Below are positions 23,041 through 30,728 of a stretch of 37,204 bases of DNA, piece by piece. The stretch lies in contig NZ_KI271282.1 in NCBI RefSeq assembly GCF_000469385.1, forward strand, positions 1 to 37,204, in the 5' to 3' direction. The stretch comes from Leptotrichia sp. oral taxon 879 str. F0557. Lineage in GTDB: Bacteria > Fusobacteriota > Fusobacteriia > Fusobacteriales > Leptotrichiaceae. The translations under genes and the position numbers were made by a program. The notes beneath the pieces are model-generated. The model was not told the origin of the DNA, did no database searches, and was given only the letters and a program-made list of their open reading frames with translations. Positions within the stretch are counted from its first letter, which is position 1. The number at the start of each line of letters is the position of its first letter.

Positions 23041-24021
23041 ATGAAAAAAATAATTTACGCAATTACAGTTTTTTTTACAATAAATTTTGGCTTGAATGCG
23101 TATACTTTGAGGGAAAATGTTCAGGAAACACTTTCAAAAAGAGGAGTGAAGCAAAGTGTAATTGATGAAACAGCGGACTTTTTGTTAGATTCAAGAGGTG
23201 AAATGTCTATTATTCCACAGCAAAATGAAATTGACAGTTTGATTGACAGAGCAGAAACGTTGCTGAAAAAAGATAAAAATAATATTATGATTAAGCAGTA
23301 TCTATCATCAATGTATTTGAAAAAAGGTGGAAATAAGAATAATTTAAAGGCACAAAAAATAAATGAAGAAAACTTAAAAGATAAAGGAATTACTGATTTT
23401 GATAAATGGAGTGCAACAGGGCTATATTATTACCAAATAGGAGAAAAGAAAAAGGCTCAAGAATATTTTGACAAAATTAAAGAAAAATACAAGGAAAAGC
23501 CTGCTGTTTATAATTTAATTGAAATAGTGATAATGGATATTGATATATTGAGAGACAGCCAAAATTTTAGCCAACTTATCGTAGATACTGCAACTAATGA
23601 AAAAAAGATGAAAGAAATTCAAGAAATATCTAAAAAACAAGTTGAAAAAATGAAAATAGTTAAAGATTTCTTTCAATCAGAAGAAAACAAAAGAGAATTT
23701 GGTGTTGTAGATGAGTTAGTTTACTCTTTTGATTTGTTATTAAATCTTTCTAAAATTAATGAGATAATGCAAAAAGATTTGAAACAGGATGGAGAATTTA
23801 AAATAAAAACTATAAAAGAAGCAACTGATTATTATTTAAGAAATATTGCAAATAATGAAAAAATGACAGAAGATTCAATAAAATACAATATAATATTGGA
23901 AAATATGTATTTGAGAATAATGGTAATATTAGTGTCAGATGATGAAAAAGAAAGTGCAGAATTTTCAAAAAAATTAGAAAAAAGTAAACTTTATAGAATA
24001 TTTGAAAAACTGGAAAAATAA
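23041..24021 (+). CDS. Exported helical (TPR-like) protein of unknown function
   Basis: 326 residues with an N-terminal signal peptide (MKKIIYAITVFFTINFGLNA). The remainder is almost all charged helix, with a TPR-like stretch around WSATGLYYYQIGEKKKAQEY and a preceding helix pair around IDRAETLLKKDKNN. No enzyme motif is visible. The ATG at 23041 is preferred: the GGAAGG site lies 10 nt before it, and an in-frame TTG at 23035 is too close. It lies between the NUDIX fusion and cbiG in the same direction. It is possibly a periplasmic scaffold; the function is unknown. Confidence 0.65.
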   Translation: MKKIIYAITVFFTINFGLNAYTLRENVQETLSKRGVKQSVIDETADFLLDSRGEMSIIPQQNEIDSLIDRAETLLKKDKNNIMIKQYLSSMYLKKGGNKNNLKAQKINEENLKDKGITDFDKWSATGLYYYQIGEKKKAQEYFDKIKEKYKEKPAVYNLIEIVIMDIDILRDSQNFSQLIVDTATNEKKMKEIQEISKKQVEKMKIVKDFFQSEENKREFGVVDELVYSFDLLLNLSKINEIMQKDLKQDGEFKIKTIKEATDYYLRNIANNEKMTEDSIKYNIILENMYLRIMVILVSDDEKESAEFSKKLEKSKLYRIFEKLEK

Positions 24022-24053
24022 GTATAAAAAATCAGATATGAAAAGGAGAAAAA

Positions 24054-25076
24054 ATGAGAACAGCAATTTACTGTGTAAGTAAAACTGGTTATAAAACTTG
24101 TTTAAAAATAAAAGAAAATGTGTATAAAAATTTGCATATTTATGTTTCAGGAAGAGTTGCTAATTTATTAAATCTTGAAAATGAAAATATCGAAAATCTA
24201 TTTATTATAAATGAAAGAGTGCCGATTTTGCTTGAAAAAACATTTAATAAATATGATTTACATATATTTGTTGCAGCAACTGGAGCTGTTGTAAGAATAA
24301 TTGATGGAAAATTTAAAAGTAAGGATACTGATCCTGCGGTAATTACTGTTGATGACCATGCCAATTTTGTTATTTCACTCCTTTCAGGACATCTAGGAGG
24401 AGCAAATGAAGAATGTGAGAAAATCGCACAAGGAATCGGTGCTATCCCCGTAATTACAACTGCTTCAGACGTAGGCGGAAAAATAGCTGTAGACACATTT
24501 TCACAAAAAATAAAGGCAAAATTAGAAGATTTGGAAGGAGCCAAAAGAGTTACTTCACTAATTGTGAATGGAGAGAAAGTTAGCCTGCATTTACCAAAAA
24601 ATATTGTAAATCACGATGAAAATAGTGCTGGAGCAATAATTGTATCAAATAGAAAAAATATTGAAATTTCAAAGGTTATACCAAAGAATATTTTTATCGG
24701 AATCGGTTGCAGGAGAGGAATTAGCAAGGAGCATATTGTAGAAAAATTAAAATATGTGATGGATAAACAAAATTTAGAGCTTTCAGCTATAAAAATGGCA
24801 GGATCTGCCTGGGTAAAATCTGATGAAATTGGACTTATTGAGGCAATGGAAGAACTTGGAATTCCAATTAAATTTTTTGATAAGGAAGAAATATTAAAAG
24901 TAGAAGATTTAGTTGAAGAACGTTCAGAATTTGTAAAAAATCAAATCGGAGTATATGGTGTTTCCGAACCTTGTGCATTTTTGGCTTCTAGCGGTAAAGG
25001 AAAATTTTTAGTAAAAAAAGTGAAATTAGACGGTATGACATTGTCTATTTTTGAAGATGAATTGAAGGTTTTGTAA
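24054..25076 (+). CDS. cbiG: Cobalt-precorrin-5A hydrolase CbiG
   Basis: Enzyme of the anaerobic cobalamin pathway that opens the lactone and releases the C2 unit of cobalt-precorrin-5A. The 340-residue product has the CbiG N-terminal part (AATGAVVRIIDGKFKSKDTD and SLLSGHLGGANEECEKIA) and the C-terminal domain with FIGIGCRRGISKEHI, KSDEIGL and VYGVSEPCA. It is complete, with a good GGAG ribosome-binding site. It is followed by cbiH. The cluster is partial here; the remaining cbi genes must be elsewhere if the pathway is complete. Confidence 0.92.
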   Translation: MRTAIYCVSKTGYKTCLKIKENVYKNLHIYVSGRVANLLNLENENIENLFIINERVPILLEKTFNKYDLHIFVAATGAVVRIIDGKFKSKDTDPAVITVDDHANFVISLLSGHLGGANEECEKIAQGIGAIPVITTASDVGGKIAVDTFSQKIKAKLEDLEGAKRVTSLIVNGEKVSLHLPKNIVNHDENSAGAIIVSNRKNIEISKVIPKNIFIGIGCRRGISKEHIVEKLKYVMDKQNLELSAIKMAGSAWVKSDEIGLIEAMEELGIPIKFFDKEEILKVEDLVEERSEFVKNQIGVYGVSEPCAFLASSGKGKFLVKKVKLDGMTLSIFEDELKVL

Positions 25077-25211
25077 AATTATTATTTTGATTGTAAAATA
25101 ATTTGATAAGATATGATAATTTTATAAAAAAATAAGGAATTACAAAGATAAATAATTTATAATTTAAGGAATTGAAAATATAATTTTTTAAAAATGAAAG
25201 GAAGAGAGAAA

Positions 25212-25961
25212 ATGAACAAAAATGGAAAAATTTATGTAGTGGGAATTGGGCCTGGAAAAAAGGCAGACATGACTTTCAAGGCTTATGAGGCAATGGAAAA
25301 AAGTGATATTATTGTAGGTTATAAAACTTATACTGACTTAATTGAAGAATATTTTCCAAATACTGAAATAAAAAGTTCAAGTATGATGAAAGAAGTTGAC
25401 AGATGTATTGAAGTTTTGGAACTTGCAAAATCTGGTAAAAATGTTGCTTTGATTAGCAGTGGAGATGCTGGAGTATACGGTATGGCTGGAATAATGTATG
25501 AAGTAATCGGAGAAAATGACGATGTGGAAATCGAAGTAATCGCAGGAGTTACAGCAACAAATGCTGCAGCCGCAATCGTAGGAGCTCCAATTATGCACGA
25601 TTATGTAACAATCAGCCTAAGCAACCTTCTAACAGACTGGGAACTAATAAAAAAACGTCTAGAATTAGCTGCACAAGGTGATTTCATCGTAAGCTTATAC
25701 AATCCAAAAAGTAAAGGAAGAACAACACAAATTGTTGAAGCACAGGAAATTATGCTAAAACACAAACCAAAAGATACGCCAGTTGCAATCGTAAGAAATG
25801 CAGGACGTGAAACTGAAGAGCATGAAATCACAACACTTGAAAAAATGCTTGATTCTGAAATAAATATGCTTACAATTGTATTAATCGGAAATTCAAATAC
25901 ATTTGTTAAAAAAGGAAAAATGGTTACACCTAGAGGTTATGATAAAAAATATGAATATTAA
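25212..25961 (+). CDS. cbiH: Precorrin-3B / cobalt-factor III C17-methyltransferase CbiH
   Basis: SAM-dependent tetrapyrrole methylase that methylates C17 with ring contraction. In 249 residues the GIGPG motif is at 11-15, the SGDAGVYGMAG loop at about 84-94, IEVIAGVTATNAAAA in the middle, and SLYNPKSKGR plus IVRNAGRETEEHEITTL near the C-terminus, all typical of CbiH/CobJ. The start at 25212 is preferred over ATG 25194 because GGAAGAGAG precedes it closely. It is 135 bp after cbiG, with a perfect ATTATTTT/AAAATAAT hairpin (25081-25102) between. Repeat copy 4 and a terminator follow. Confidence 0.92.
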   Translation: MNKNGKIYVVGIGPGKKADMTFKAYEAMEKSDIIVGYKTYTDLIEEYFPNTEIKSSSMMKEVDRCIEVLELAKSGKNVALISSGDAGVYGMAGIMYEVIGENDDVEIEVIAGVTATNAAAAIVGAPIMHDYVTISLSNLLTDWELIKKRLELAAQGDFIVSLYNPKSKGRTTQIVEAQEIMLKHKPKDTPVAIVRNAGRETEEHEITTLEKMLDSEINMLTIVLIGNSNTFVKKGKMVTPRGYDKKYEY

Positions 25962-25998
25962 TACTTTTTAAAAAGTTAGAAACAAAATTTGAGAATAT

Positions 25999-26100
25999 AC
26001 TCGAATCCATTTAAAATTGAACTGCTAGAAATTATATAATTTAGGGTTTGAGTAAAATAGTCATAATTTTTGAGTTCTGTTTTAAACTAGTTTTACTATA
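25999..26100 (+). repeat. Dispersed pseudoknot-like repeat, copy 4
   Basis: A ACTCGAATCC 25999-26008, B ATTTAAAATTGAACT 26009-26023, A' GGGTTTGAGT 26044-26053, B' AGTTCTGTTTTAAA 26073-26086, end word TTTTACT 26091-26097. A-A' pairs fully (two wobbles); B-B' pairs at 13 of 14 positions. It lies between the cbiH stop and the terminator at 26112, so it should be in the cbiH mRNA. Confidence 0.87.
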
Positions 26101-26111
26101 TTTATAAAATA

Positions 26112-26150
26112 AAAAAATTGGACTACCATATATTAAGTTAGTCCATTTTT
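26112..26150. terminator. Bidirectional terminator between cbiH and DUF956 gene
   Basis: TGGACTA (26119-26125) and TAGTCCA (26139-26145) form a perfect 7-bp stem with A's on the left and T's on the right. It serves convergent transcripts. Confidence 0.8.
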
Positions 26151-26169
26151 ATTTTCAAATCTGTAATTT

Positions 26170-26544
26170 TTATTTCTTCTTAAACCATTCAAACACTTTT
26201 TTCAGCGACAATACAGGTTTATTTCTTACAATTTTTTCATTTCCAAGAAAATCACGCATTGTCTTTAGTGTTTTTCCAGCATTTTTTACAACAAAATTAT
26301 ACGATCCAGCACTTTTAGTATCTATGAAAAAACCACGAATATATTTGTCTTTAAAAAAAATCTGTGCTCTTACTCTTACAATTTCCTCCCAAGGAATCTG
26401 AATATAGTCTTCGGGATTACGGTTATTATAAAATTCAAAGGCTTTATCACCTACAAGTATATTTCCATTTTTATTTCCAATCATTCCCGATAAAGAATTT
26501 GCCTTTGTAGTGAACAACACTTTTGTATTCATTGAAATAGCCAC
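26170..26544 (-). CDS. DUF956 family protein of the mannose PTS operon
   Basis: 124 residues. SMNTKVLFTTKANSLSGMIG, VGDKAFEFYNNRNPEDYIQI and PWEEIVRVRAQIFFKDKYIR are the DUF956 pattern. The family is nearly always found next to mannose-type PTS genes (sometimes called ManO) and is thought to take part in their regulation; its mechanism is unknown. The GTG start at 26544 follows GAGGAA at 6 nt. It is the last gene of the PTS operon, 125 bp after the IID gene. Confidence 0.88.
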   Translation of the reverse strand: MAISMNTKVLFTTKANSLSGMIGNKNGNILVGDKAFEFYNNRNPEDYIQIPWEEIVRVRAQIFFKDKYIRGFFIDTKSAGSYNFVVKNAGKTLKTMRDFLGNEKIVRNKPVLSLKKVFEWFKKK

Positions 26545-26668
26545 TTTTATTCCTCATTTCTTTAATTCAAATTTATATATAAAATTAGAAAAAAGTTGGC
26601 TTTTTAGTTCCAACTTCTCTCCTTTACATAGATTTTCCAATTATTTAATTAGTAGTAATTCTTTATTT

Positions 26669-27586
26669 TTAGAATATTTTAACTAAATGTCCTAAAATTC
26701 CAACTAAGAATAATCCAAAGATAATTAGAATTGGACTTATTTTTTTCTTTAACAACCACATACATAGGAATGTTAATAATAAAGCCGCTAATCCTGGTAC
26801 TAGTTGATTTAAGTTATCTTGTAAAGTCGTTACTTTTTCTGGAGAAAGCGATAATCCTTTTGCTACATCTCCAAGAATTTTTTGTAACTGGGTACTGTCT
26901 ATAGGTCCTTTTGGAAATTCTACATAAGCCCCTTTTGCTAAAGGAACTTTTGATACAACCATTGGGAAATTAATTGTTGTCCAACGTTGAACTAGTATTC
27001 CCATAACGAACATTCCTAAAATGGATGCTCCTTTAGTAATTGTTTGTAATAAACCACCTGATAAATCTTTTGTAATTTCAGCACCTTTTTGGTAACCAAA
27101 TTCTTGAGTATACCATAAAAAGGCTATACGTATTACATTCCATACAATAAAGAAGAAGAAAGGTGCTATAAGTGATCCACCTGCTGCCAATGAAGCTGCA
27201 ATTGCTCCTAAAATTGGACGTACTGTGAACCAGAATACTGGATCTCCGATTCCTGCAAGTGGTCCCATCATTCCAACTTTTACCCCTTGAATAGCTGCAT
27301 CATCAATTTTTGCTCCATTTGCTCTTTCTTCTTCAAGAGCAAGAGTTACTCCTAAAATTGGTGCAGCAATATATGGGTGAGTATTAAAGAATTCCATATG
27401 TCTTTTTAAAGCTGCTGAAGCATCATCTTTATTTGGATATAATTTTTTCAATGCTGGGATTAAAGAATAAGCCCAACCTCCATTTTGCATACGTTCGTAG
27501 TTCCAAGAACCTTGAAGAAATTGAGAACGTAACATTACACTACGACGATCTGATTTTGATAATTTTATTCTATTATTTTCTGCCAT
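26669..27586 (-). CDS. manZ: PTS mannose/fructose/sorbose family IID component
   Basis: Membrane subunit that forms the sugar channel together with IIC. The 305-residue product has the EIID features FLQGSWNYERMQNGGWAYSL at about 23-42, GVKVGMMGPLAGIGDPVFWF with the conserved GIGDP loop, several hydrophobic segments and a C-terminal membrane helix (LAALLLTFLCMWLLKK). GGAGG lies before the ATG. It is 17 bp after the IIC gene. The sugar cannot be told from sequence; mannose, glucose or an amino sugar are all possible. Confidence 0.92.
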   Translation of the reverse strand: MAENNRIKLSKSDRRSVMLRSQFLQGSWNYERMQNGGWAYSLIPALKKLYPNKDDASAALKRHMEFFNTHPYIAAPILGVTLALEEERANGAKIDDAAIQGVKVGMMGPLAGIGDPVFWFTVRPILGAIAASLAAGGSLIAPFFFFIVWNVIRIAFLWYTQEFGYQKGAEITKDLSGGLLQTITKGASILGMFVMGILVQRWTTINFPMVVSKVPLAKGAYVEFPKGPIDSTQLQKILGDVAKGLSLSPEKVTTLQDNLNQLVPGLAALLLTFLCMWLLKKKISPILIIFGLFLVGILGHLVKIF

Positions 27587-27603
27587 TTCTTGTTCCTCCC
27601 TTA

Positions 27604-28419
27604 TTAATAATCGTTTAAAATGTCACCTAGCGGATCTCCAGAAGAAGATGCTCCGCCATCTCCGCCACCGTTACCTTTATTATTTGTAACATTTAAGTAA
27701 ATAATAGCTGCACATACACCTATAATACCAGTTGCAATCAATGTCAATTCATTTAATGGTGCTAATGCAAAACCTAGGAAGAAGAACGGCCATACTTCTT
27801 TAGTTGCCATTAAGTTAATAACCATTGCATATCCTACTGCTACAACGAATCCACCACCAATTTTCATTCCATCAGTAAACCATTCTGGCAATAATTTAAG
27901 AGCATGTTGAATAACAGGAGAAGGTATAAATAACAATAATAGGGCAGGGATAGCAATACGTAAACCTTGACATGCAAGTGCAACCATATGCCATAATTCT
28001 ACACCTTTGAAATTTCCTTTTTCTGCTTCTCTATCAGCTTGGTGAACAATAACTACTGATAAAGTACGAACAACCATAGTTAAAACTAACCCAGCTGTAG
28101 CAAGTGCAATCGCTGTACCAATCGCTACAGTTTGACCTGCAGCATCAAATTTTCCAGCTTTAACAAAAATAATTGCCGAAGCTACAGAAGCAAGAGCCGC
28201 GTCTGGAGCAACTGCCGCTCCTACATTTGCCCAACCTAAAGCCATTAACTGTAAAGCTCCACCTAACATAACACATTCCTTTATATGCCCTGTCGCAACT
28301 CCAACTAATGAACACGCAATAATTGGCTGATGGAATTGGAACTGATCAAGGATTCCTTCCATTCCTGCTAGAAATGCGACGATTAATATTAAAATAATTG
28401 ATAAAATATTAAAATCCAT
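27604..28419 (-). CDS. manY: PTS mannose/fructose/sorbose family IIC component
   Basis: Multi-pass membrane subunit of the mannose-family transporter. The 271-residue product has the family segments EGILDQFQFHQPIIACSLVG, CVMLGGALQLMALGWANVGA and AAVAPDAALASVASAI. The C-terminus ends with a glycine/serine-rich tail. AGGAGG precedes the ATG at 28419. It lies in the order IIAB-IIC-IID-DUF956, the usual operon order. Confidence 0.93.
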   Translation of the reverse strand: MDFNILSIILILIVAFLAGMEGILDQFQFHQPIIACSLVGVATGHIKECVMLGGALQLMALGWANVGAAVAPDAALASVASAIIFVKAGKFDAAGQTVAIGTAIALATAGLVLTMVVRTLSVVIVHQADREAEKGNFKGVELWHMVALACQGLRIAIPALLLLFIPSPVIQHALKLLPEWFTDGMKIGGGFVVAVGYAMVINLMATKEVWPFFFLGFALAPLNELTLIATGIIGVCAAIIYLNVTNNKGNGGGDGGASSSGDPLGDILNDY

Positions 28420-28434
28420 AATAACCTCCTAAAA

Positions 28435-29424
28435 TTAAAGTTTTAATCCTTCGTTTTGTTTTTCTGAAATTAGTTTAAATAAGTCTGCTCTCTTGTCAGC
28501 AGCAACTTTTCTTACATCAAATTGAACACCTAAATCTCTAAGTTTCTTATAAGTGTCAACATCATTTTGATCCATTGAAAGCACATTGTTTACCATAACT
28601 TTTCCAACACTATGTGCCATTGATCCTACATTTAGTTCTTTAATATCTACACCTTTTTCAATTACATAAAGTGCATCCTGAGGATTTTCAAATAACAATA
28701 ATGCTTTTGTATTTCCAAATCTTGGATCTTTTGAAACTTCTACTAATTTGTCAAGTGGAATAACATGTGCACGTACACCTGGAGGCGCTGCCTGTTCGAT
28801 TAATTTTTTACGTAGTTCATCTTTTGAAACTGTGTCTGAAACTACAATTATTCTATTTGGATTTGTTGCTTTTGTCCAGCTTGTTGCAACTTGTCCATGT
28901 AACAAACGTGTATCAATACGGGCTAGAACAAATTTTATTTTCCCATCTCCGATAACTGTTCCTTCTGGAATTGCTCCTTTTGGCGTGTCGTCTTGAGCTG
29001 CTGCTTTTGCTACTGTTTCTTTAGGCTGTAATTCTTCAGGACGAACCTTGACTTGATCTCTTCCTTCTGGAACAATAGCCTTTGCTACTTCATGAGCTGT
29101 ATTTAAGTCTTCTCTTTCTGATAAAGCCGCTAAAAGCATTGGCAAGTTAAGTCCTGCTACAATTGCTCTTTTTTCAGGTGCTTCTTCAAAGAAACGATTT
29201 GATTGGTTGAATGGGCTTCCTCCCCATAAATCAACTAAAAATAGAACTTCTTCAGTTCCTAATTTCGTAATGGCATCTTGAATTTTTTTATATAAGTCAT
29301 CTGGTCCTTCACTTGGCATAAACACAACTGATTCCAATAATTCTGCTTCACCTAGAATCATTGAAGCCGACTGCTTTATACCAGCTGCAAATTCACCATG
29401 ACTTGCAACGATAATTCCTACCAT
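28435..29424 (-). CDS. manX: PTS mannose-family IIAB fusion protein
   Basis: Cytoplasmic phosphotransfer protein. The IIA domain (1-~125) has the phosphorylated histidine at His9 (VASHGEFAAG) and the segment FLVDLWGGSPFNQ. A short Ala/Gly linker follows, then the IIB domain (~163-329) with the second site at His176 (ARIDTRLLHGQVATSW). Phosphate passes HPr to His9 to His176 to the sugar. The length and order are those of ManX. The AGGAGG ribosome-binding site is strong. First gene of the operon. Confidence 0.94.
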   Translation of the reverse strand: MVGIIVASHGEFAAGIKQSASMILGEAELLESVVFMPSEGPDDLYKKIQDAITKLGTEEVLFLVDLWGGSPFNQSNRFFEEAPEKRAIVAGLNLPMLLAALSEREDLNTAHEVAKAIVPEGRDQVKVRPEELQPKETVAKAAAQDDTPKGAIPEGTVIGDGKIKFVLARIDTRLLHGQVATSWTKATNPNRIIVVSDTVSKDELRKKLIEQAAPPGVRAHVIPLDKLVEVSKDPRFGNTKALLLFENPQDALYVIEKGVDIKELNVGSMAHSVGKVMVNNVLSMDQNDVDTYKKLRDLGVQFDVRKVAADKRADLFKLISEKQNEGLKL

Positions 29425-29461
29425 CTTGAGCCTCCTTTTAGATAAAATTTATTTTTATGTT

Positions 29462-29507
29462 TTCACTTTATAAAATTACAATATTTTTATTTTATAGCAA
29501 AAGTGAA
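29462..29507 (-). promoter_or_regulatory. Stem-loop in the PTS operon leader
   Basis: TTCACTTTATAAAAT (29462-29476) pairs with ATTTTATAGCAAAAGTGAA (29489-29507) with a small bulge, about 15 bp in all. It lies in the 5' leader about 10 nt after the predicted start of transcription. There is no T-run after it, so it is not an obvious terminator. Confidence 0.5.
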
Positions 29508-29522
29508 TAACCTCATATTATA

Positions 29523-29550
29523 AGTGTACCACATTTTTTTTGATTTGCAA
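29523..29550 (-). promoter_or_regulatory. Promoter of the PTS operon
   Basis: On the minus strand, TTGCAA (29550-29545), a 16-nt spacer and TACACT (29528-29523) with the extended TGG before the -10. About 99 bp before the manX ATG. There is no sigma-54 -24/-12 pair, so LevR-type control is not indicated. The remainder to 29794 shows no gene. Confidence 0.5.
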
Positions 29551-29794
29551 GCATTTTATAAGAAATTTATAAAACAAAATTAATGGATATTGCTCTTTAG
29601 TACATTTTTTATAATTTATAATATTGGAATAAATATAATTTGACATAAAAAATAGTTTTTATTGATGTGTATATACAAATAAAATGTAACAGGAGCAGAT
29701 AAAAATCAGAATACTAAAATCATAAATAAAGGATTCATTTGAATTTTTTATACAAAGAATAATAAATTAACTTATTAGATATTTTTGATTTTAT

Positions 29795-29832
29795 AAAGAG
29801 CTGTCCTCATATACAATTTAAAGAAGCTCTTT
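29795..29832 (-). terminator. Terminator after the YciI-like gene
   Basis: AAAGAGCT (29795-29802) and AGCTCTTT (29825-29832) form a perfect 8-bp stem around a 22-nt loop, 9 bp past the stop codon. Its U-tail on the minus strand is poor. Confidence 0.55.
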
Positions 29833-29841
29833 TTATATTAT

Positions 29842-30117
29842 TTAATAAAATAAATTTTCTATTGAAAAATTTTGACTAAACTTAACTGGTTGAAATTCGA
29901 TTATTTCATAATCTGCTATTTCTTCAATATAAAATGGATCTTCATACAATATTTTTTTTGCTTCTTCTAAATTGTTAGAATTAAACAAGATTACTCCTCC
30001 TAATTCAGGAAAACTTTTCTTCCCTGTACATATAAATTTCCCTTTTTCAAAATATTTGTCAAGATATTCTAAATGAGCCTCTAAAGCCTTTTTATATTTT
30101 AAATTAGCAATAAACAT
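29842..30117 (-). CDS. YciI-like protein
   Basis: 91 residues with the YciI fold pattern: a start strand, EAHLEYLDKYFEKGKFICTG, GGVILFNSNNLEEAKKILYE, and DPFYIEEIADYEIIEFQPVK with the conserved Asp-Pro-Phe. YciI proteins are small ferredoxin-like dimers; some act as lyases or hydrolases on small metabolites, but the substrate here is unknown. The ribosome-binding site is not obvious (AAAATG context). Single gene with its own terminator. Confidence 0.8.
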   Translation of the reverse strand: MFIANLKYKKALEAHLEYLDKYFEKGKFICTGKKSFPELGGVILFNSNNLEEAKKILYEDPFYIEEIADYEIIEFQPVKFSQNFSIENLFY

Positions 30118-30509
30118 TCATTTTCAAATATTTTATATGCCATGTACTTCTGGGGCATAGAAAATATTAAATTAAGGCAAAAATGGGAGAAGACATTATA
30201 TTGCTTGATAAAAAAGACGAATTTAGAAAAAACATTGCTAAATAATTTCGTTAAAATAAAGAATCAGATATATTCATAGCATTTTATCAGAATGTCATGT
30301 TTTTTTAAAAAGAAAAAACTTGCATTATTTTTTAAAAAGGTATAAAATTAATTTGATAGCTAAAATATTTGGATTTCAGAGTGTTTGTTACACTTTTGAA
30401 ATAATTTTAAAGTGAATCTTTAAAAGTTTATCAAAAAACTTATTTTAAAATTATTTTAAATAAAAAAACTTCAGAAATCAAAAATAATAATGAGAGGAGA
30501 TGGACTAAA
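30118..30509. other. Gene-free stretch before feoA
   Basis: 392 bp without a credible gene. A short frame, MGEDIILLDKKDEFRKNIAK (30183-30242), ends after 20 codons and may be debris. The promoter of feoA is at 30320-30348. A small inverted repeat, AGTGT/ACACT, lies near 30379-30393. No clear Fur or FNR site is seen. Confidence 0.5.
30320..30348 (+). promoter_or_regulatory. Promoter of the feo operon
   Basis: TTGCAT (30320-30325), a 17-nt spacer and TAAAAT (30343-30348), leaving a ~155-nt leader before feoA. It closely resembles the coaE promoter. Confidence 0.5.
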
Positions 30510-30728
30510 ATGACTCTAGTGGAAGGAAAAATTGGAGAGAAATTTTTGCTAAAAGATATTGATGAGAGGACATTGGATACACGATTATTAAGTTTGGGAG
30601 TTTGCAGAGGCGACGCATGTACAATAGAAAATATTGCAAATGGAAATATTTTAATAAAAACAGTGGAAACAAAAATCGTAATCAGTACAAATTTAGCAAA
30701 TCATATTCAAATTGAGGTGGTAAAATGA
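30510..30728 (+). CDS. feoA: Ferrous iron transport protein A
   Basis: 72-residue SH3-like cytoplasmic protein that assists FeoB. LLSLGVCRGDACTIENIANG and ILIKTVETKIVIS match the FeoA core. The ribosome-binding site GAGGAG is well placed. Its stop overlaps the feoB start as ATGA (30725-30728), so the two are translationally coupled. Confidence 0.92.
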   Translation: MTLVEGKIGEKFLLKDIDERTLDTRLLSLGVCRGDACTIENIANGNILIKTVETKIVISTNLANHIQIEVVK

